Assembly: GCA_029255685.2 (NCBI GenBank)
Contig: CM055311.2
Coordinates: forward strand, 56,689,048 to 56,753,047
DNA: 64,000 bases
Direction: 5' to 3'
Source of the DNA: Silene conica
Taxonomy: Eukaryota; Streptophyta; Magnoliopsida; Caryophyllales; Caryophyllaceae
Below, piece after piece: positions 23,331 through 36,740 of this stretch; within the stretch, counting starts at the first letter, position 1; the number at the start of each line of letters is the position of its first letter. The translations under genes and the position numbers were made by a program. The notes under the pieces are model-generated. The model had not been told where the DNA came from, made no database searches, and was given only the letters and a program-made list of their open reading frames with translations.

Positions 23331-24932
23331 CAAGCGCTTCTTCAGGTTCTTGAGAACCAAAGGACTCAAGCTGAAGCTGTTCCTCCTCCTCCTCCGCCGC
23401 ATGGTGATGATGCTAATAGACCTGGTGGCTTCTCCTAGATTACCTCTCAGATGTCTAGGAGCCATGCTAAGACCTACGGTGGTGAAGTGGATCCAGTCGC
23501 CTTATCGGAATGGTTCAGAAATATGGAGAAGAGCTTCTCCATGTACTCAGTTGTTAGGGAGGATAGGGTGCGATTAGCCGCTCACTTTCTGACACTTGAG
23601 GCTGACCGATGGTGGACTGGTACTGGTCCAAGTTTTCTCCTTGATCTGATGTTTGATTGGGACATGTTCAAATACAAGCTAGAGACAAGCTAGAGACTCG
23701 CTTCTACCCAAGGGAGCTCCGTTCGCAAAGACTGAAAGAGTTTATGGATCTGAAACAGGGAAGGATGACGGTGCAGGAGTTCACAGACAAGTTTAACTAG
23801 TTAGCTCACTTTGCTTCTCGGTTCGTGAGGGATGAGTCAGAGAGGGTGTACTTCTACAGAGGGAAGTTAGGTACCTGTATTGAGAGTATGGTTTGCAGAG
23901 ATTCTACTTCCTTTGTTGAGGTGTACGACGATGCCATCTGGGCTGAGAGCTCGATTAGAGCTATTGATGCTGAGACTCGTGCGGCTACTGCTAGTGCTTC
24001 TTCAAACCAGAGATCTATCTATCAAAACAAGCGACCTTTTGTTCCATCTACTACACCTGCTACTTCTCGGAAGAAGAGGTTTGAGAGGTTTGTCGCTCCG
24101 CTCGCTAAGACCACTGTTCACACAGATACTACTACGGGTACTTGTAACCGTTGTGGTAAACCTCCTCACCCTGGGTTTGATTGCTTCAAGAATGCGTACA
24201 AGTGCTACACTTGTAATGCTTTTTGGCATAGATCTTTCGAGTGTCCAGAGAGGAACACCGCACTAGGCAAGGCTGCCGCTGCTGCTGCAGCTACTCGAGG
24301 GAACAAGGCAAAGGGGAAGATCTTTGTTATGACTAGAGCAGAGGCTGAGGCCAATCATGATATCATTGCCGGTATATTTTCTGTTCTCGGTGCTGAGTGC
24401 TTGATCTTATTTGATACTGGTGCTTCATTGTCTTTCATATCAACTCAGTTCGCCGATAGACTAGCTCTGAAGTCTTCTATTGTTGAGGAGACTTCTATCT
24501 CATTGCCTTCCGGAGATTTTTTCTCCTGCTCTTCTTCCCATGTGGATGTTCCTATTGTGATTGGTTATACCACATTTCCAGCGAACTTACTGAGATTTCC
24601 TCTCGAGGAATTTGACATTATCCTCGGTATGGATTGGTTGTCGCGGTACTATGCTCGCTTTGAGTGTCGCGACCAGAAAATCTGCTTGAGGAGTTCTACA
24701 AGAGTTCGTGTTTCCTATAAGGGAACTCGCCCCCGAAAGGGTGTTCGCTTAATTTCTTTAATGAAAGCTTCTAATCTTCTAAGGAAGGGTTACCAAGCCT
24801 TCATGTGTGTTGTTTCAGCCGCGAAGCCTTCGCTACCGAAGCTTGAAGATGTAGCTATTGTTCGAGAGTTTCCAGATGTCTTTCCAGAAGAGTTGTCGGG
24901 TATACCTCCTGAGAGGGATGTTGAGTTTACGA

Positions 24933-26165
24933 TGTTGAGAAATGTGTCCTCAACAAAAGTGCGATCACGTCAATGATAATTTTCATTGTCAAATCTTATG
25001 ATAAGAATATGCAAGGGATGATCCGATATTATATATAGTCAACTGACCAACATTAATCGGTAATGATTGGCTGACTAGAGTTTGACATTACTGTCGTATG
25101 ACGGTGGTAGTCAGTTGATCCCTTTAGGTCACACCTATAGGACAATCCCCTTAATTAATATATTGATCAATTGTATACGATATGAATTGATCAAATTCCT
25201 TGAAATCAAATATCGAGAAATCAGAGGTTGAATCTTAATTTAAGATTTATATTTGAAACTGAAATGTATCGATTGTCAAATATTAATCGATATTTTTGAA
25301 ATATCGAAATTAAAATGAGAAAGGTTCGTGTTTATAACAAACGTTGTATATCGTTTTGACGATTATTATAATAACCATATATTGGGACGGTAATTACGAA
25401 TTACTGAAATAATTTGTTAAATATGATTTAATTAATTTAGAAATAGTATTTATATGATAAATATATTTAAAATTAATACAATTAAATTGTGTCACATAAG
25501 ATGTTACATATTACACAATTGTACAAATTACATTCGTAAAATGAAGGTCCATTTTACACAATGTTAGCCGTGTAAGTATATGTTATAAGATAATATTACG
25601 TGATATCTTATCTTATAATCATAATCATTTTGTTAGGGTTTGATGTGACCTAACACTAAGCATATGGGTAAGACAAAAAGGGAATAAATCCCTTCCCCCA
25701 TGCCCTCCATGCACACGGCTCACACCCCTCTCCCTCTATGTATGTGACTTGCTCACATAATCACATTCTAACCCTTATGCTACTCTTCTAGTAAAAGAAA
25801 ATATACAAAACCTCTCTAAAATATTATTACATAATATTTTACTATAATAGTTATATTATTTGGGTGTTCTAATTAGATTAGAATTCATTTTAAGGAGAAC
25901 CAATTTCCGTCACCTAGTCCGTGTTAGTCTTTGGTGATTAAGGGCGAGTCTTGGGTGCATCGTAAAGGAGGCAATCTACCTTGGTTGCTCCGTGGAGGAT
26001 CATCCTTTGCTTACTCGGACCGATTGTAAGAATTCGATTCTTTGTATTTCCGCAATTTTATTAGCATGCATGCATAAAGATCTAAATAAATTAAAAAGTT
26101 AATTTTGTAAAATTAATTAGTATGACTAATTTAGTAGTTAGGTTGGTATGACCGTGTAACCTACA
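24933..26165 (+). mobile_element. Element C, 5' LTR
   Basis: TGTTGAGAAATGTG... to ...CCTACA, 1233 bp. It has visible substitutions against the 3' LTR (several in the first 70 bases), so this is not a very recent insertion. Confidence 0.93.
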
Positions 26166-26167
26166 AG

Positions 26168-26179
26168 TGGTATCAGAGC
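26168..26179 (+). other. Primer-binding site of element C
   Basis: TGGTATCAGAGC two bases after the LTR, complementary to initiator tRNA-Met. Confidence 0.93.
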
Positions 26180-28636
26180 ATACGGTTGCTTGCATGCAAC
26201 TCGGTTTTACGATTTTTGCGAGTAATTTGATTAACATTAAAATAATTAGTACATATAAGATATGCACGAAATTATTATTTTATGTATACCTTCTGGTCTT
26301 AAAAATGTTTTAAGTCATTATGAATGATTTATGGAATTATATTGTTCAATCTTAAAATTAAATTGTTAATTTATGCTAATTAATCGGTTAAAACGTTTTA
26401 TTTATGGGGAAATTATAAATTAAACTTTCTGGCCGAGATTTTTATATATGTTCTCACATGCATTTAATCTATTATGAATATCTAATTTTCGAAATTATTT
26501 GAGTTTTATGCATGGTTTATGAAATTTAAATGTTAAATTGTCATAAAATGAGATAAAAATGGGTTTATATAGTCAGATTATGAATTTAGCGACGAAAATT
26601 TTTGGAGATGTCACATGCAATATTTAAAATGTATATTAAATTTTCCAGAAGTTTTTCTTTTATATTGCATGAATATTGATTTTTATGGTAAAAATCGAGA
26701 TATTAGTGACATAATTAAAATTAAATAGTTTGAGTTTGAATTTGGCCATGAAACTTTTATACAGTGTCACATATTATTTCTAGCATGCATGTAAATTGTG
26801 AGCTTATTATTTCAAATTTTTCATGAGAAATGATTTTAATTGTTAAAATCGTGTAATATATGGCATAATTTGTTAAAAATAGTAAAAGTTACTAAAATGG
26901 CCGGAAAAATTAACCCATATTAGTCATATTAGATAGGTTCATCATCATATTTTTCTTGGGTGCCAAAAGTTTCTGGATTTATGATTTTTAATTTTTAAAA
27001 ATGTTAGTTAAAAAATGAAATTGTAAGAGTCACAAAATGATTATTTCGGTCCTTGAATAGTGTTATACTGATTTTTCCTTTCCATTTCAGTCCATTGAGT
27101 GTCTTGGAATGTGTAAAAATTTTATTAGTATTTTATTGTATTATTTATAAGGTAATTTTGAATTGCCGTTTAAATATGCATATTTACACGTTTTATTTCG
27201 AAATAAAAGGTTTATTTCGTTTAAATTAATGTTTTTAGGATCTGAAAAATTTCAGAATGTTCAAAATTTGAATTTTGAATTTTTCGATATATTTTACGAC
27301 TCAATTGATTTTTATATTGTTTTTCCCGTAAAACCGATAAAATACCGAACAATATTATAATTAATAAGTTAAGACATGTTCAAAATTAAGTAAGACTAAA
27401 TTTTGAAACCTAAAGGTGTTAGGATGTTTAACTTAAATCTTGAATATTGATTCACATAATGTTTAGTGATTTTAAATGTTAAAATCACGCTATTCCATAA
27501 AACCGTGTTATAATGATAACGATATTTAAATTATGTATAAATAGGATGATTTGGCTTAGGATTGACATGTTAGTTGCATATTTATAAGCATTGCATATTT
27601 ATTTATTTATTTATGAATGTCATAATTTAATTTACGTAATTTGGAATTATGTATTTTTCTTAGTATGGCCTTAGATTTTAATCGGTATTTCCCGTAATGT
27701 AAGGAGTTATCGATTCGGTTGTAACTTAATGTGATCTCGTATCACTTTATTTTATTGCTTTATTTTAGTTTATAAGGTATAAATTAGATAGAAAAATTGT
27801 AATTATTGTAATTCCGGAGATCCTTGAAGACGGTGCCTTTCGGAAAGGAGTTCCGACCAAGACGGAGTTTGCCTTGGGTTGCATGCCGCGTGTGAAGTTC
27901 AAGGGACCAAGGAGTTGGTTTCCGAATTTGTAATTTAAAATTAAATTTTCTTTTTTTTTAGGAAGGCCATACTAGGATTTAATTATGCTTTTAAGTTTTT
28001 ATGCTTTTATTTATGCTTTATATGTTTGCATGCATAGCCAAATCGCCAATCCATATCATACATATTCATCGAGTTTATCGACCGTGTCAATTAATTTATC
28101 GATAATTCACCGACTTAGTTCACTTAAAGGAGATAGATAATAAATTGACAAGATCTCTTACGTTATTCAAAATTGAGACATAGCCTTACCAAAAAGTAAA
28201 GAATCCACGAAGTACTTTCTTCACAAGGGAGTAGGCTCGGCTAAACCGGGGTGCTAACTTGTTACGTTGGAGAAGTGGGGTAATATGATTACAATCTCGA
28301 AATTTGGTCGATCTCGACGAAGGTATTCGAGCCACCGTAGTGTTAATAAGTTCGGGCTAAAGATAAGAATTAATGTAATTTTATCGACCGGGAGTTCTAA
28401 AAGTAGAATCGATTAAGGGGTTAATCCACCGAGTTATATTAATGAGGGATGCATCGGCTAAACCGTGCCCGAGTTAGTATGGATTTGGGTCTCGGGATCA
28501 TTTACTTAATTGGGTAAGAGATCATTAAGTAGATGTTTAACTTGTTTAAAAATTTACAAGTTTAATTAATAAAACGATAATTGTGTTTTTAATTCATTTG
28601 CTTCATTTGTAGTTCTTTTTCAACAACCAATCATCA
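26180..28636 (+). other. Long AT-rich untranslated leader of C
   Basis: No gene seen. About 26420-26930 holds three loose repeats with a TTTTTATA...TCACATGCA pattern. The part from about 27660 is shared with element G. Confidence 0.6.
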
Positions 28637-29663
28637 ATGGCTAATAACGCTCCACCTCTCACAAACGTATCATGGCTTCGATCATTCATGGATCGATGCA
28701 AGCTTGAGAAGCATGGCGCCAATTTTAAGGATGCGACGCCCAATTGGTTTTGGCCGCGGAAGGTGACGATAAGACTCGTTACCTAACCATAGTCGCTCCT
28801 CCCACTCCCGCCGCTCGTGCATCGGAGGCGACTCGTGAGGCCTATGAGACCTACATGAAAGAGTCGCATGCTCTTAAGAACGTGCTTTTATTCTCCATGG
28901 AGCCGGATCTCCAAAGGAGAATGATTAAGCTAGCCACGGCTCATGAGATTTACACTAGAGTTGCGACCATGTTTTCGCAAGCTCCTAGGGTAATACAATA
29001 TGAGGCGGCCTCCGCCTTCTTTGATTTGACCTTAAAGGAAGGTCAAAGGATTAGTCCTCATGTGCTCAAAATGGTTGAGCTAGCCGAAACCTTGAAGCTA
29101 CAAGGGGTGAATGTTCCCGACTCTCTTATTTTTGACAGAATTCTTCACTCCCTTAACAAAGTGAAAACGTATGCTCAGTTCCGGGTGAACTTCAACATGC
29201 GTAATCAAGAAACATCTTTGGACGAATTGCATAAGATGTTTGTCCAAGCGGAAAGGGATATGGGACTTAATGAGAGTTCCACGAAGGATGTGCTCAACAT
29301 TGAGAAAAAGAGCAAAGGAAAGTTTAAGCGGAAGGCAAACAAGGGAAAAAATGTCAAAGCCTTCAAGCCCACATCTCCTAAAGAGAAGACCTTTTCGAAA
29401 GGTGCTTCTTCATCGTCTTCAAAAGTTGAAGACAAGTGTCATTATTGCACTAAGATTGGGCATTGGAAGCGGAACTGCCCAAAGTATCTCAATGACCTCA
29501 AAGCCGGAAGGGTTCTTGCAGTAGGTAATAATTATCGATTAATTCATGTTATTTTGTCAACTTTTGTATGTTGATACAAGTTGTTGATTCTTACCCTTTT
29601 CATAATTGTTTTAAAGGGGCTCCTTCCAAGGATAAAGGCAAGGAGAAAGAGAAGGAAGCTTGA
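28637..29663 (+). pseudogene. Element C Gag, Ty1/copia type, one frameshift
   Basis: Gag of a gag-only element. It begins at ATG 28637 (MANNAPPLTNVSWL). A one-base deletion near 28731, seen by comparison with G, shifts the frame; from 28744 the frame is open to 29574. Features: an alpha-helical UBN2-like body (EAYETYMKESHALKNVLLFS, TAHEIYTRVATMFSQAPRV), a lysine- and serine-rich linker, and one CCHC knuckle CHYCTKIGHWKRNC near 29438-29479. Unspliced it ends at 29572-29574; with a predicted 92-nt intron removed it ends at 29661-29663 with a lysine/glutamate tail. No pol follows. Gag would bind element RNA and form particles. Confidence 0.9.
29525..29616 (+). other. Predicted 92-nt intron near the end of C gag
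   Basis: Donor GTAG|GTAATAATT, acceptor TTTTAAAG|GGGCTCC. Same length and place in element G. The downstream exon codes GAPSKDKGKEKEKEA and differs from G mostly in a way that keeps a charged tail. Confidence 0.55.
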
Positions 29664-31970
29664 AGTTCCTTCAAGGGATTGCTATGGTAGCAACCGAAGA
29701 TTGAAGACATAAAGAGCATTAGCTCAAATTTTCATTTGATGTCTTCTTTCATTTTGCATTTTAATTTTAAGAACATTTTATTTCTTGTATGACAAGGTTC
29801 TTGTTAATCCAAACAATGGTTGTAATATTGGTGACTTGGTTTTCAACCCAAGTCATCTATTTTGTTCTTAATCAATTCAATATGTTGTTTTTAAAGTGCA
29901 TTGTGTGGTATATAACATGAGTTGATACGATCTTCATTAATCGTAATAAAGTACCTTGAAAAGTTCACCGTACGCTTGACATGATAGGATCATAATAAAG
30001 TAATTTGATTTACTTAAAAGAGAATTATACCCCGTGAGATACATTCAATCAATATAAGATATAAACATCAAAATCAAAATTGAGTACATTAGTTCATTAT
30101 AAGATGATCACCTCAAGTGAATGAGAGAACTAATATCTCACTACTCATATAACCTTCTATCCAAATCATTGTTTTAGGCGAAATTGCTATGCTTGTTAAA
30201 ATTAACGGTTATTTTAAAGGATAGAGTGGGAGAAATTTTACGCCCGTAAACCAATGAGATAAATATGGGATCTTAAAGAAGAATCCTATATGGGGTTTTG
30301 AGAAGAACCCTAAGAGAATGGATAGAAGAAACTACGAGAGGACACAGAAGAAACTACGCGAGGACACAAAAGGAAATGTTACTTATGTCATTATTTCCTA
30401 GAGAGGACAAAGGGAACCGCGTGTATAAATGGAAGGAAAACATTTCCATGAAGTTAATGTTTCTGATTTTATAAGATAATAGAGGAGAAATCGTCTCCCG
30501 TCCTCTTGATGATAGTATTTCTTGTTATAAAGAAATATAGAGGAGAAATCATGTCCTGATGCTTTCCAAGGGAACGAGGACGAAAAATGAAATGTTCATA
30601 TGAGATGAGAAGATGTAAATTGAGTAGGAGCTAATCACTATAGAGATAGTGGGAGTTATTTAACTATAAAGATAATGATACGAAATTCAATGGGAGAAAA
30701 GTCATTAGAAAATTGAACCTACTATTAAGAGAGAATGGTGATTCTTTAAATGTAAAGAATAAGAAGTTTTCAATTCTAGATGAGTAAATACGTTGAGAAT
30801 CATAAGTGAGTTTATTATATGATAGTGAAACGTCACCTATTGATCTACAAGGTTGGATAAATTATTCATATCGATGAATAAAGAATCTCCTAGATATGTA
30901 AATGTTGATTCATATGACCTTGATTAACATGCCAAGATGTTGAAACAAAAAAAAAAATTTATCTCAATATAAGTTCTCGAGGAGAACTGGTGGATCGGAT
31001 CTAGGTAAACTACAATGTGAATTCTAGTACAATGTGACTATGTACATGAGTACAACATGTCACAAGTTATAAGATAACAGTGGGAGCTTCCTTCAGGTAA
31101 GGAAACTCGAGTCTAGTATGAGGACTAAAAATGTACTTGAATAAGATCATATTATACGAGATAATATGAGTCAGAAGGAAATTGAAATTTGTAGGTTTGA
31201 TTGATGCAAACCATTAATACAAATTGATGTTTGAGCATTAAAGATTGTTTATGTGGAGCAGTAATATCGTATTGATTGTTTGCACATAACGATCATTCTT
31301 ATCGTTTAGAGACAATTTTTTAACCCCATAAGTGAACTGGATTAACTTAGTATAGCCCATAGTCGCTTGTATGAGGTGACGTCTCGAAGCGACTAGAGTG
31401 TGAGGCGATTAATGGCAAGTTCAGATGTCATAGAGTCATATGGGATGACTAGTCGATCACATAGGCAGACTGCAGGAGACACTCTATCGGGCAATAAGTG
31501 ACCACTTATAGAGTTCTGGAAATTTTATAATTAGCCTGGTCGTGGCGAGAGCTACTATATTATTCTCATGAGTCGATTCTTAGACTAGAGACTGTTCGCC
31601 CAAGGTGGCACAGTTTTCAGATTGATTTTGATTTTTGCTCTACGATCATCCGTTAAAGGGGGTCAAATGGGCATCTTTTGGGTCATGATGGACTGTGTTA
31701 GTCGAAGGGAACTGTAGGATAGGAATTGTCCAGTCCCTCGTCAGGGTTATCTTAAATCTCAGGGCCACTCGAGGAGAAGTTTAACTGAAAATGCGTGGCC
31801 ACGCTCGAAAGGTATCTATGGTAGATTATTCAGGTCAAAGCAGTTAAATCTCCAGATCGAGGAAACCGCTCAAGATATGATTAAATGCAAGTACGACCTG
31901 CAAGACACCTTGCATTGAGTGGGAGATGATGTAATAGGACAAGAGAATCGGTGACGCACACTTGTCGAGG
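29664..31970 (+). other. Long 3' non-coding region of C
   Basis: Fills the place where pol would be, but has no frame of note. The last 650 bp (about 31330-31970) is GC-richer than the rest and uninterrupted, which suggests a constrained cis-acting region; that is inference. Confidence 0.6.
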
Positions 31971-31983
31971 ACAAGTGGGAGAT
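31971..31983 (+). other. Polypurine tract of element C
   Basis: ACAAGTGGGAGAT directly before TGTTGGG, typical of copia-type elements. Confidence 0.88.
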
Positions 31984-33210
31984 TGTTGGGAAATGTGTAC
32001 TCAACAATAGTGCGATCACATCAATGATCATTTTTATTGTCAAATATTATGATAAGAATATGCAAGGGATGATCCGATATTATATATAGTCAACTGACAA
32101 CCATTAATCGGTAATGATTGGCTGACTAGAGTTTGATATTACTGTCGTATGACGGTGGTGGTCAGTTGACCCCTTTAGGTCACACCTATAGGACAATCCC
32201 CTTAATTAATATATAGATCAATTGTATACGATACGAATTGATCAAATTCCTTAAAATCAAATATCGAGAAATCAGAGGTTGAATCTTAATGTAAGATTTA
32301 TATTTGAAATTCAAATGTATCGATTGTCAAATATTAATCGATATTTTTGAAATATCGAAATTAAAATGAGAAAGGTTCGTGGTTATAACAAACGTTGTAT
32401 ATCGTTTTGACGATTATTATAATAACCATATATTGGGACGGTAATTACGAATTACTGAAATAATTTGTTAAATATGATTTAATTAATTTAGAAATAGTAT
32501 TTATATGATACATATATTTAAAATTAATACAATTGAATTAAGTCACATAAGATGTTACATATTACACAATTGTACAAATTACATTCGTAAAATGAAGGTC
32601 CATTTTACACAATGTTAGCCGTGTAAGTATATGTTATAAGATAATATTTTATGATACTTTATCTTATAATCATAATCATTTTGTTAGGGTTTGATGTGAC
32701 GTAACACTAAGCATATGGGTAAGACAAGAAGGGATAAATCCTTTCTCCAAGCCTCTCATGCACACGGCTCACACCCCTCTCCCTCTATGTATGTGACTTG
32801 CTCACATAATCACATTCTAACCCTTATGCTACTTTGCTAGTAAAAGAAAATATACAAAACCTCTCTAAAATATTATTACATAATATTTTACTATAATAGT
32901 TATAGTATTTGGGTGTTCTAATTAGATTAGAATTCATTTTAAGGAAAACCAATTTCCGTCACCTAGTCCGTGTTCGTCTTTGGTGATTAAGGGCGAGTTT
33001 TGGGTGCATCGTAAAGGAGGCAATCTACCTTGATTGCTCCGTGGAGGATCATCCTTTGCTTACTCGGACCGATTGAAAGAATTCGATTCTTTGTATTTCC
33101 GCAATTTTATTAGCATGCATAAAGATCTAAATAAATTAAAGAGTTAATTTTGTAAAATTAATTAGTATGACTAATTTAGTAGTTAGGTTGGTATGACCGT
33201 GTAACCTACA
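31984..33210 (+). mobile_element. Element C, 3' LTR (1227 bp)
   Basis: TGTTGGGAAATGTG... to ...CCTACA, followed by duplication TACGA. Confidence 0.93.
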
Positions 33211-35028
33211 TACGATCGAGCTTGTACCAGGTACCGGACCTATATCTAAGGTTCCATATCGTATGGCTCCGACTGAATTGAAGGAACTGAAGCAACAATT
33301 AGAAGAGATGATCGAGAAGGGATTTATTCGACTGAGTGCTTCTCCTTGGGGTGCTCCAGTGGTTTTCGTCAAGAAGAAGGATGGTTCTATGAGATTGTGT
33401 ATCGACTACAGGGAATTGAACAGGGTTACGGTGAAGAACCGATATCCGTTACCTAGGATTGATGACCTTTTTTATCAGCTTCGTGGTGCCTCCAGATTTA
33501 ACAAGATTGATCTACGGTCAGGGTATCACCAGATTCCAGTTCGAGAGGCTGACATTGCCAAGACTACTTTCCGTACCAGATATGGACATTTTGAGTTTGT
33601 GGTCATGTCGTTGGGGTTGACCAATGCTCCTGCGATATTTATGGATCAGATGAACAGGACGTTCAGTGAGTACTAGGACAATTGCGTTGTGGTGTTCATT
33701 GACGACATTTTGATATATTCGAAAACTGATGCTGAGCATGTCGAACATCTTTGTTTGATACTTGGGATTCTGCGCCGACAGAAGTGGTTTGCAAAGTTTT
33801 TGAAGTGTGAGTTCTGATTGTCTCAGGTTGCCTTCTTAGGACATGTCATCTCTAGTGAGGGTGTTATGGTTGATCCCGCTAAGATAGAGGTTGCTGTTGA
33901 TTGGGAGAGTCCCAAAGATGTGGGAGAGATTCGTAGTTTCCTTGGATTGGCTGGTTACTACAGACGGTTCGTAGAGGACTTTTCTAGACTTGCTCGTCCG
34001 ATGACTCAGTTACTGAAGAAGGAAACCAAATTTGTATGGACATATAAGTGTGAGAGTTCGTTTCTGGAACTGAAGACTAGATTGACGACCGCTCCCGTGC
34101 TTACTCTTCCAGAGATTGGGGTTGATTTTGATGTCTACTGTGATGCTTCGATGCGTGGATTGGGTTGTGTGCTGATGTAGAGTGGGAAAGTGATAGCCTA
34201 TTCCTCCAGAAAGTTGCGAGTTCACGAGGTGAACTATCCTACGCACGAGTTGGAGTTAGCCACAGTTGTTCATGCTTTGAAGATGTGGCGTCATTATCTT
34301 ATTGGATCGCATTGTCCTATTTTCATCGACCATAAGAGCCTAAAGTACATTTTTACTCAGAAGGATCTTAATATGAGGCAGCGTCGTTGCCTAGAGTTAG
34401 TTAAGGACTACGACATCGAGTTGTTGTATCATGAGGGCAAGGCCAATGTTGTTGCTGATGCGCTTAGTCGTAAGACTTCTCATTCGTTGAGCGCCATTCG
34501 AGTGTTGCCAGATGAGCTTTGTTGAGGTTAGAGATGGTAGGTAGTGGATTCGATTGGTTGGCTGCGATGTCTACTGAGCCGACATTGTATTGGGAGATTC
34601 GCAAGAGTTTGCCTACTGATGATACTTTCAGGAAGTTTGAGGCTAAGATTGCTAGTGGTGAGGCTAAGGATTTTGTGATTGATGCTGACAGCTTTTTTCG
34701 TTTCCGTGGCCGAATGTTTGTTCTTGATGCTCCTAGTTTGAGGAAGAGAGTATTAGACGAGGCTCATTTGACTCCTTATTCTATTAATCGTGGTGGTGAG
34801 AAGATGCATAAGGATCTTAGGCTTTTGTTTTGGTGGTCTGGGATGAAGAAGGATATCTTGGATTACGTGAGTAGATGTTTGACTTGTCAGCAGGTGAAGA
34901 TTGAGCATAAGAGACCTGGTGGTCTGCACAGCCCCTCCATGTTCTTCAGTGGAAATGGGAGTGCATTTCTATGGATTTTGTGACCGCTCTACCTAGGACT
35001 GTTGGTGGTAAGGATGCCACTTGGGTAG

Positions 35029-36399
35029 TGCACTGAAATGGAGAGGCTTGAACAGTATGTTTGAGTGTTTATTTCGAGCCTTAATTTTCAACACCATTTT
35101 TTGCACTGAAATGGAGAGCCTTCATATGGTTTTGTTTGCATCCAAATCTGGCCTGACTTTCAAGCATCATATCTCACGTTTTACTAATGAAAATCATTTG
35201 ATTTTTGTGTCATTAGAAAGATTAAGATCTTAAAAAAAACAATGGCTTTTGAATCACCTTAATATCTGGTCTATAACTTGAGTTATGTCCGTCCCAAACA
35301 GACTGCGCATTCTTGGACAGCCCATGACCTATGTGCACTAAAGTTTCAATAAATACAGATTTACTCAAGATATGAGGTTGATTCTTTTTTGAGGTGAACG
35401 TTAACTCATTTAGCTTTCCAAAGAGCTATCATACGTCCCTAAATTCATTCTGAGCTAAGAGATATGGCTTCTACAAGATAGGGCTGAGTTGCTGAAACTT
35501 TCAGAAGAAAAGGGGCTGCATTGTTTCGAGGTGTCCTTGGGATTAGGGTAAGGGGCTGGTTGTTTATGGTCCTTATCTTAATCCCTCTTTTGTTCAAGCA
35601 TGAAATTGGATGCTCTTAAACCCCAGCAACTAAGTGGTCCCGTGGCATCTATTGCTAGCTTCCAAGACTTCCTTTTTGGTTCAAGCAACTCCTACAAATC
35701 AGAAAGAAGGCTGCACTCTTTCTAGAATTGAGCAAACTAAACAACCAGGCTGCAACGTCCTTTAATGCAACTCTATGACAGTCCTTTTTGTTACTTCTTG
35801 CTTTATAAAAGTCCTTATGATGGTCCTTTTTTAGTGTACTCCAAAACTGTCAGCCCTTATATTTTATTTTTATGTTTTGTGCAAACTTTAGCCGTTGTAA
35901 ACAAGAGGCAGCTGACCCCTTTTTGGCTGCTTCTACTAATATCTTTTGAGGGTGTTTTGTAGCCTTTAGATTAGGTTTTAGATGAATGGTTAGGATGAAA
36001 TATGAGCCTCTATATAAAGAGCTCACTTTCCTTTGTAAAAATCAGATTTGAGAATTAAGAAATAGAAAAGAAGGTTTTGAAAACCCTTTTTAGTTCATTG
36101 CTTTGTGCTTGAACAACTCCATTACTTCGTGTTTGGAGCCATGTTCCCGTCTTGCTTCGTGTTTTGGACGAGTACATGAAGAAGAGTGAGTCCTTGCTTT
36201 GTGATCTTGGATGATCTCTTAGGCTTAAACTTGCTTCGTGTTCTGGTTTAAGTCATATCCTAGTCTTGAGCCTTTGGTTCAAGTCATATCCTTTACTATT
36301 GTTCAAATAAAAACCTCAAAATAACAACTCAAAACCGAGACAAAAAAAACTCTCAAAAACAGCCCCATTTTGAAGTATTCATGAGTCTATTTCTGTTCA
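35029..36399 (+). mobile_element. Element E, 5' LTR
   Basis: TGCACTGAAATGG... to ...TTTCTGTTCA, 1371 bp. A TATA box TATATAAA is at 36011-36018, with repeated CTTGCTTCGTGTT motifs in the leader (36120-36245). Confidence 0.92.
36011..36018 (+). promoter_or_regulatory. TATA box in element E 5' LTR
   Basis: TATATAAA within CTCTATATAAAGAGCTCAC; the same box is at 37725-37732 in the 3' LTR. Confidence 0.7.
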
Positions 36400-36401
36400 A
36401 T

Positions 36402-36413
36402 TGGTATCAGAGC
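36402..36413 (+). other. Primer-binding site of element E
   Basis: TGGTATCAGAGC two bases after the 5' LTR. Confidence 0.93.
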
Positions 36414-36740
36414 TTCGGCTCTTGTGTTTTCTTAAACCAAGACGGTCTTGGGAACGGGTGGGACTTGGTGTTCTAGGGTGTGAACTCTCAATCTGTGCGT
36501 GGCTTGATTGCGAGTGTTGGCTTTGGTTCGAGCATTTGTATGATGCTTGAATCGAGTTGGCTAAACAAGGGTATTCTAAGTATTTGCTGTGTGCCTTCTT
36601 AGGATGTGCATCTTGTTGTCTCCCTCTTTAACATCTACCACTCCCTTTGGCTTAATTTGTTTTGTTTTCGAAATCCTTTTTGTTTTGCCAATTTTTAAAC
36701 CCGAAAGTTTGAGGACAAACTTTTTTCAACAAAGGCAGTT

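Larger units (their letters stand above)
24933..33210 (+). mobile_element. Element C, gag-only Ty1/copia-type retrotransposon (8278 bp)
   Basis: Complete element with LTRs 24933-26165 and 31984-33210, primer site, gag and polypurine tract. Target duplication TACGA (24928-24932, 33211-33215) in B's pol. There is no protease, integrase or reverse transcriptase, so it must have moved using another element's enzymes. The structure fits TR-GAG or LARD-type non-autonomous elements. Copia type is inferred from Gag and the AAGTGGGAGAT|TGTTGGG junction. Confidence 0.93.

Noticed and set aside
29664..31983. Missing or hidden pol in element C
   Set aside because: I looked for protease, integrase, reverse transcriptase and RNase H motifs in the frames and saw none; element G also lacks them.
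35021..35233. Frames of 60-70 residues repeated in the two E LTRs
   Set aside because: Present twice only because the LTRs are duplicates; they start at the LTR border and have no domain.
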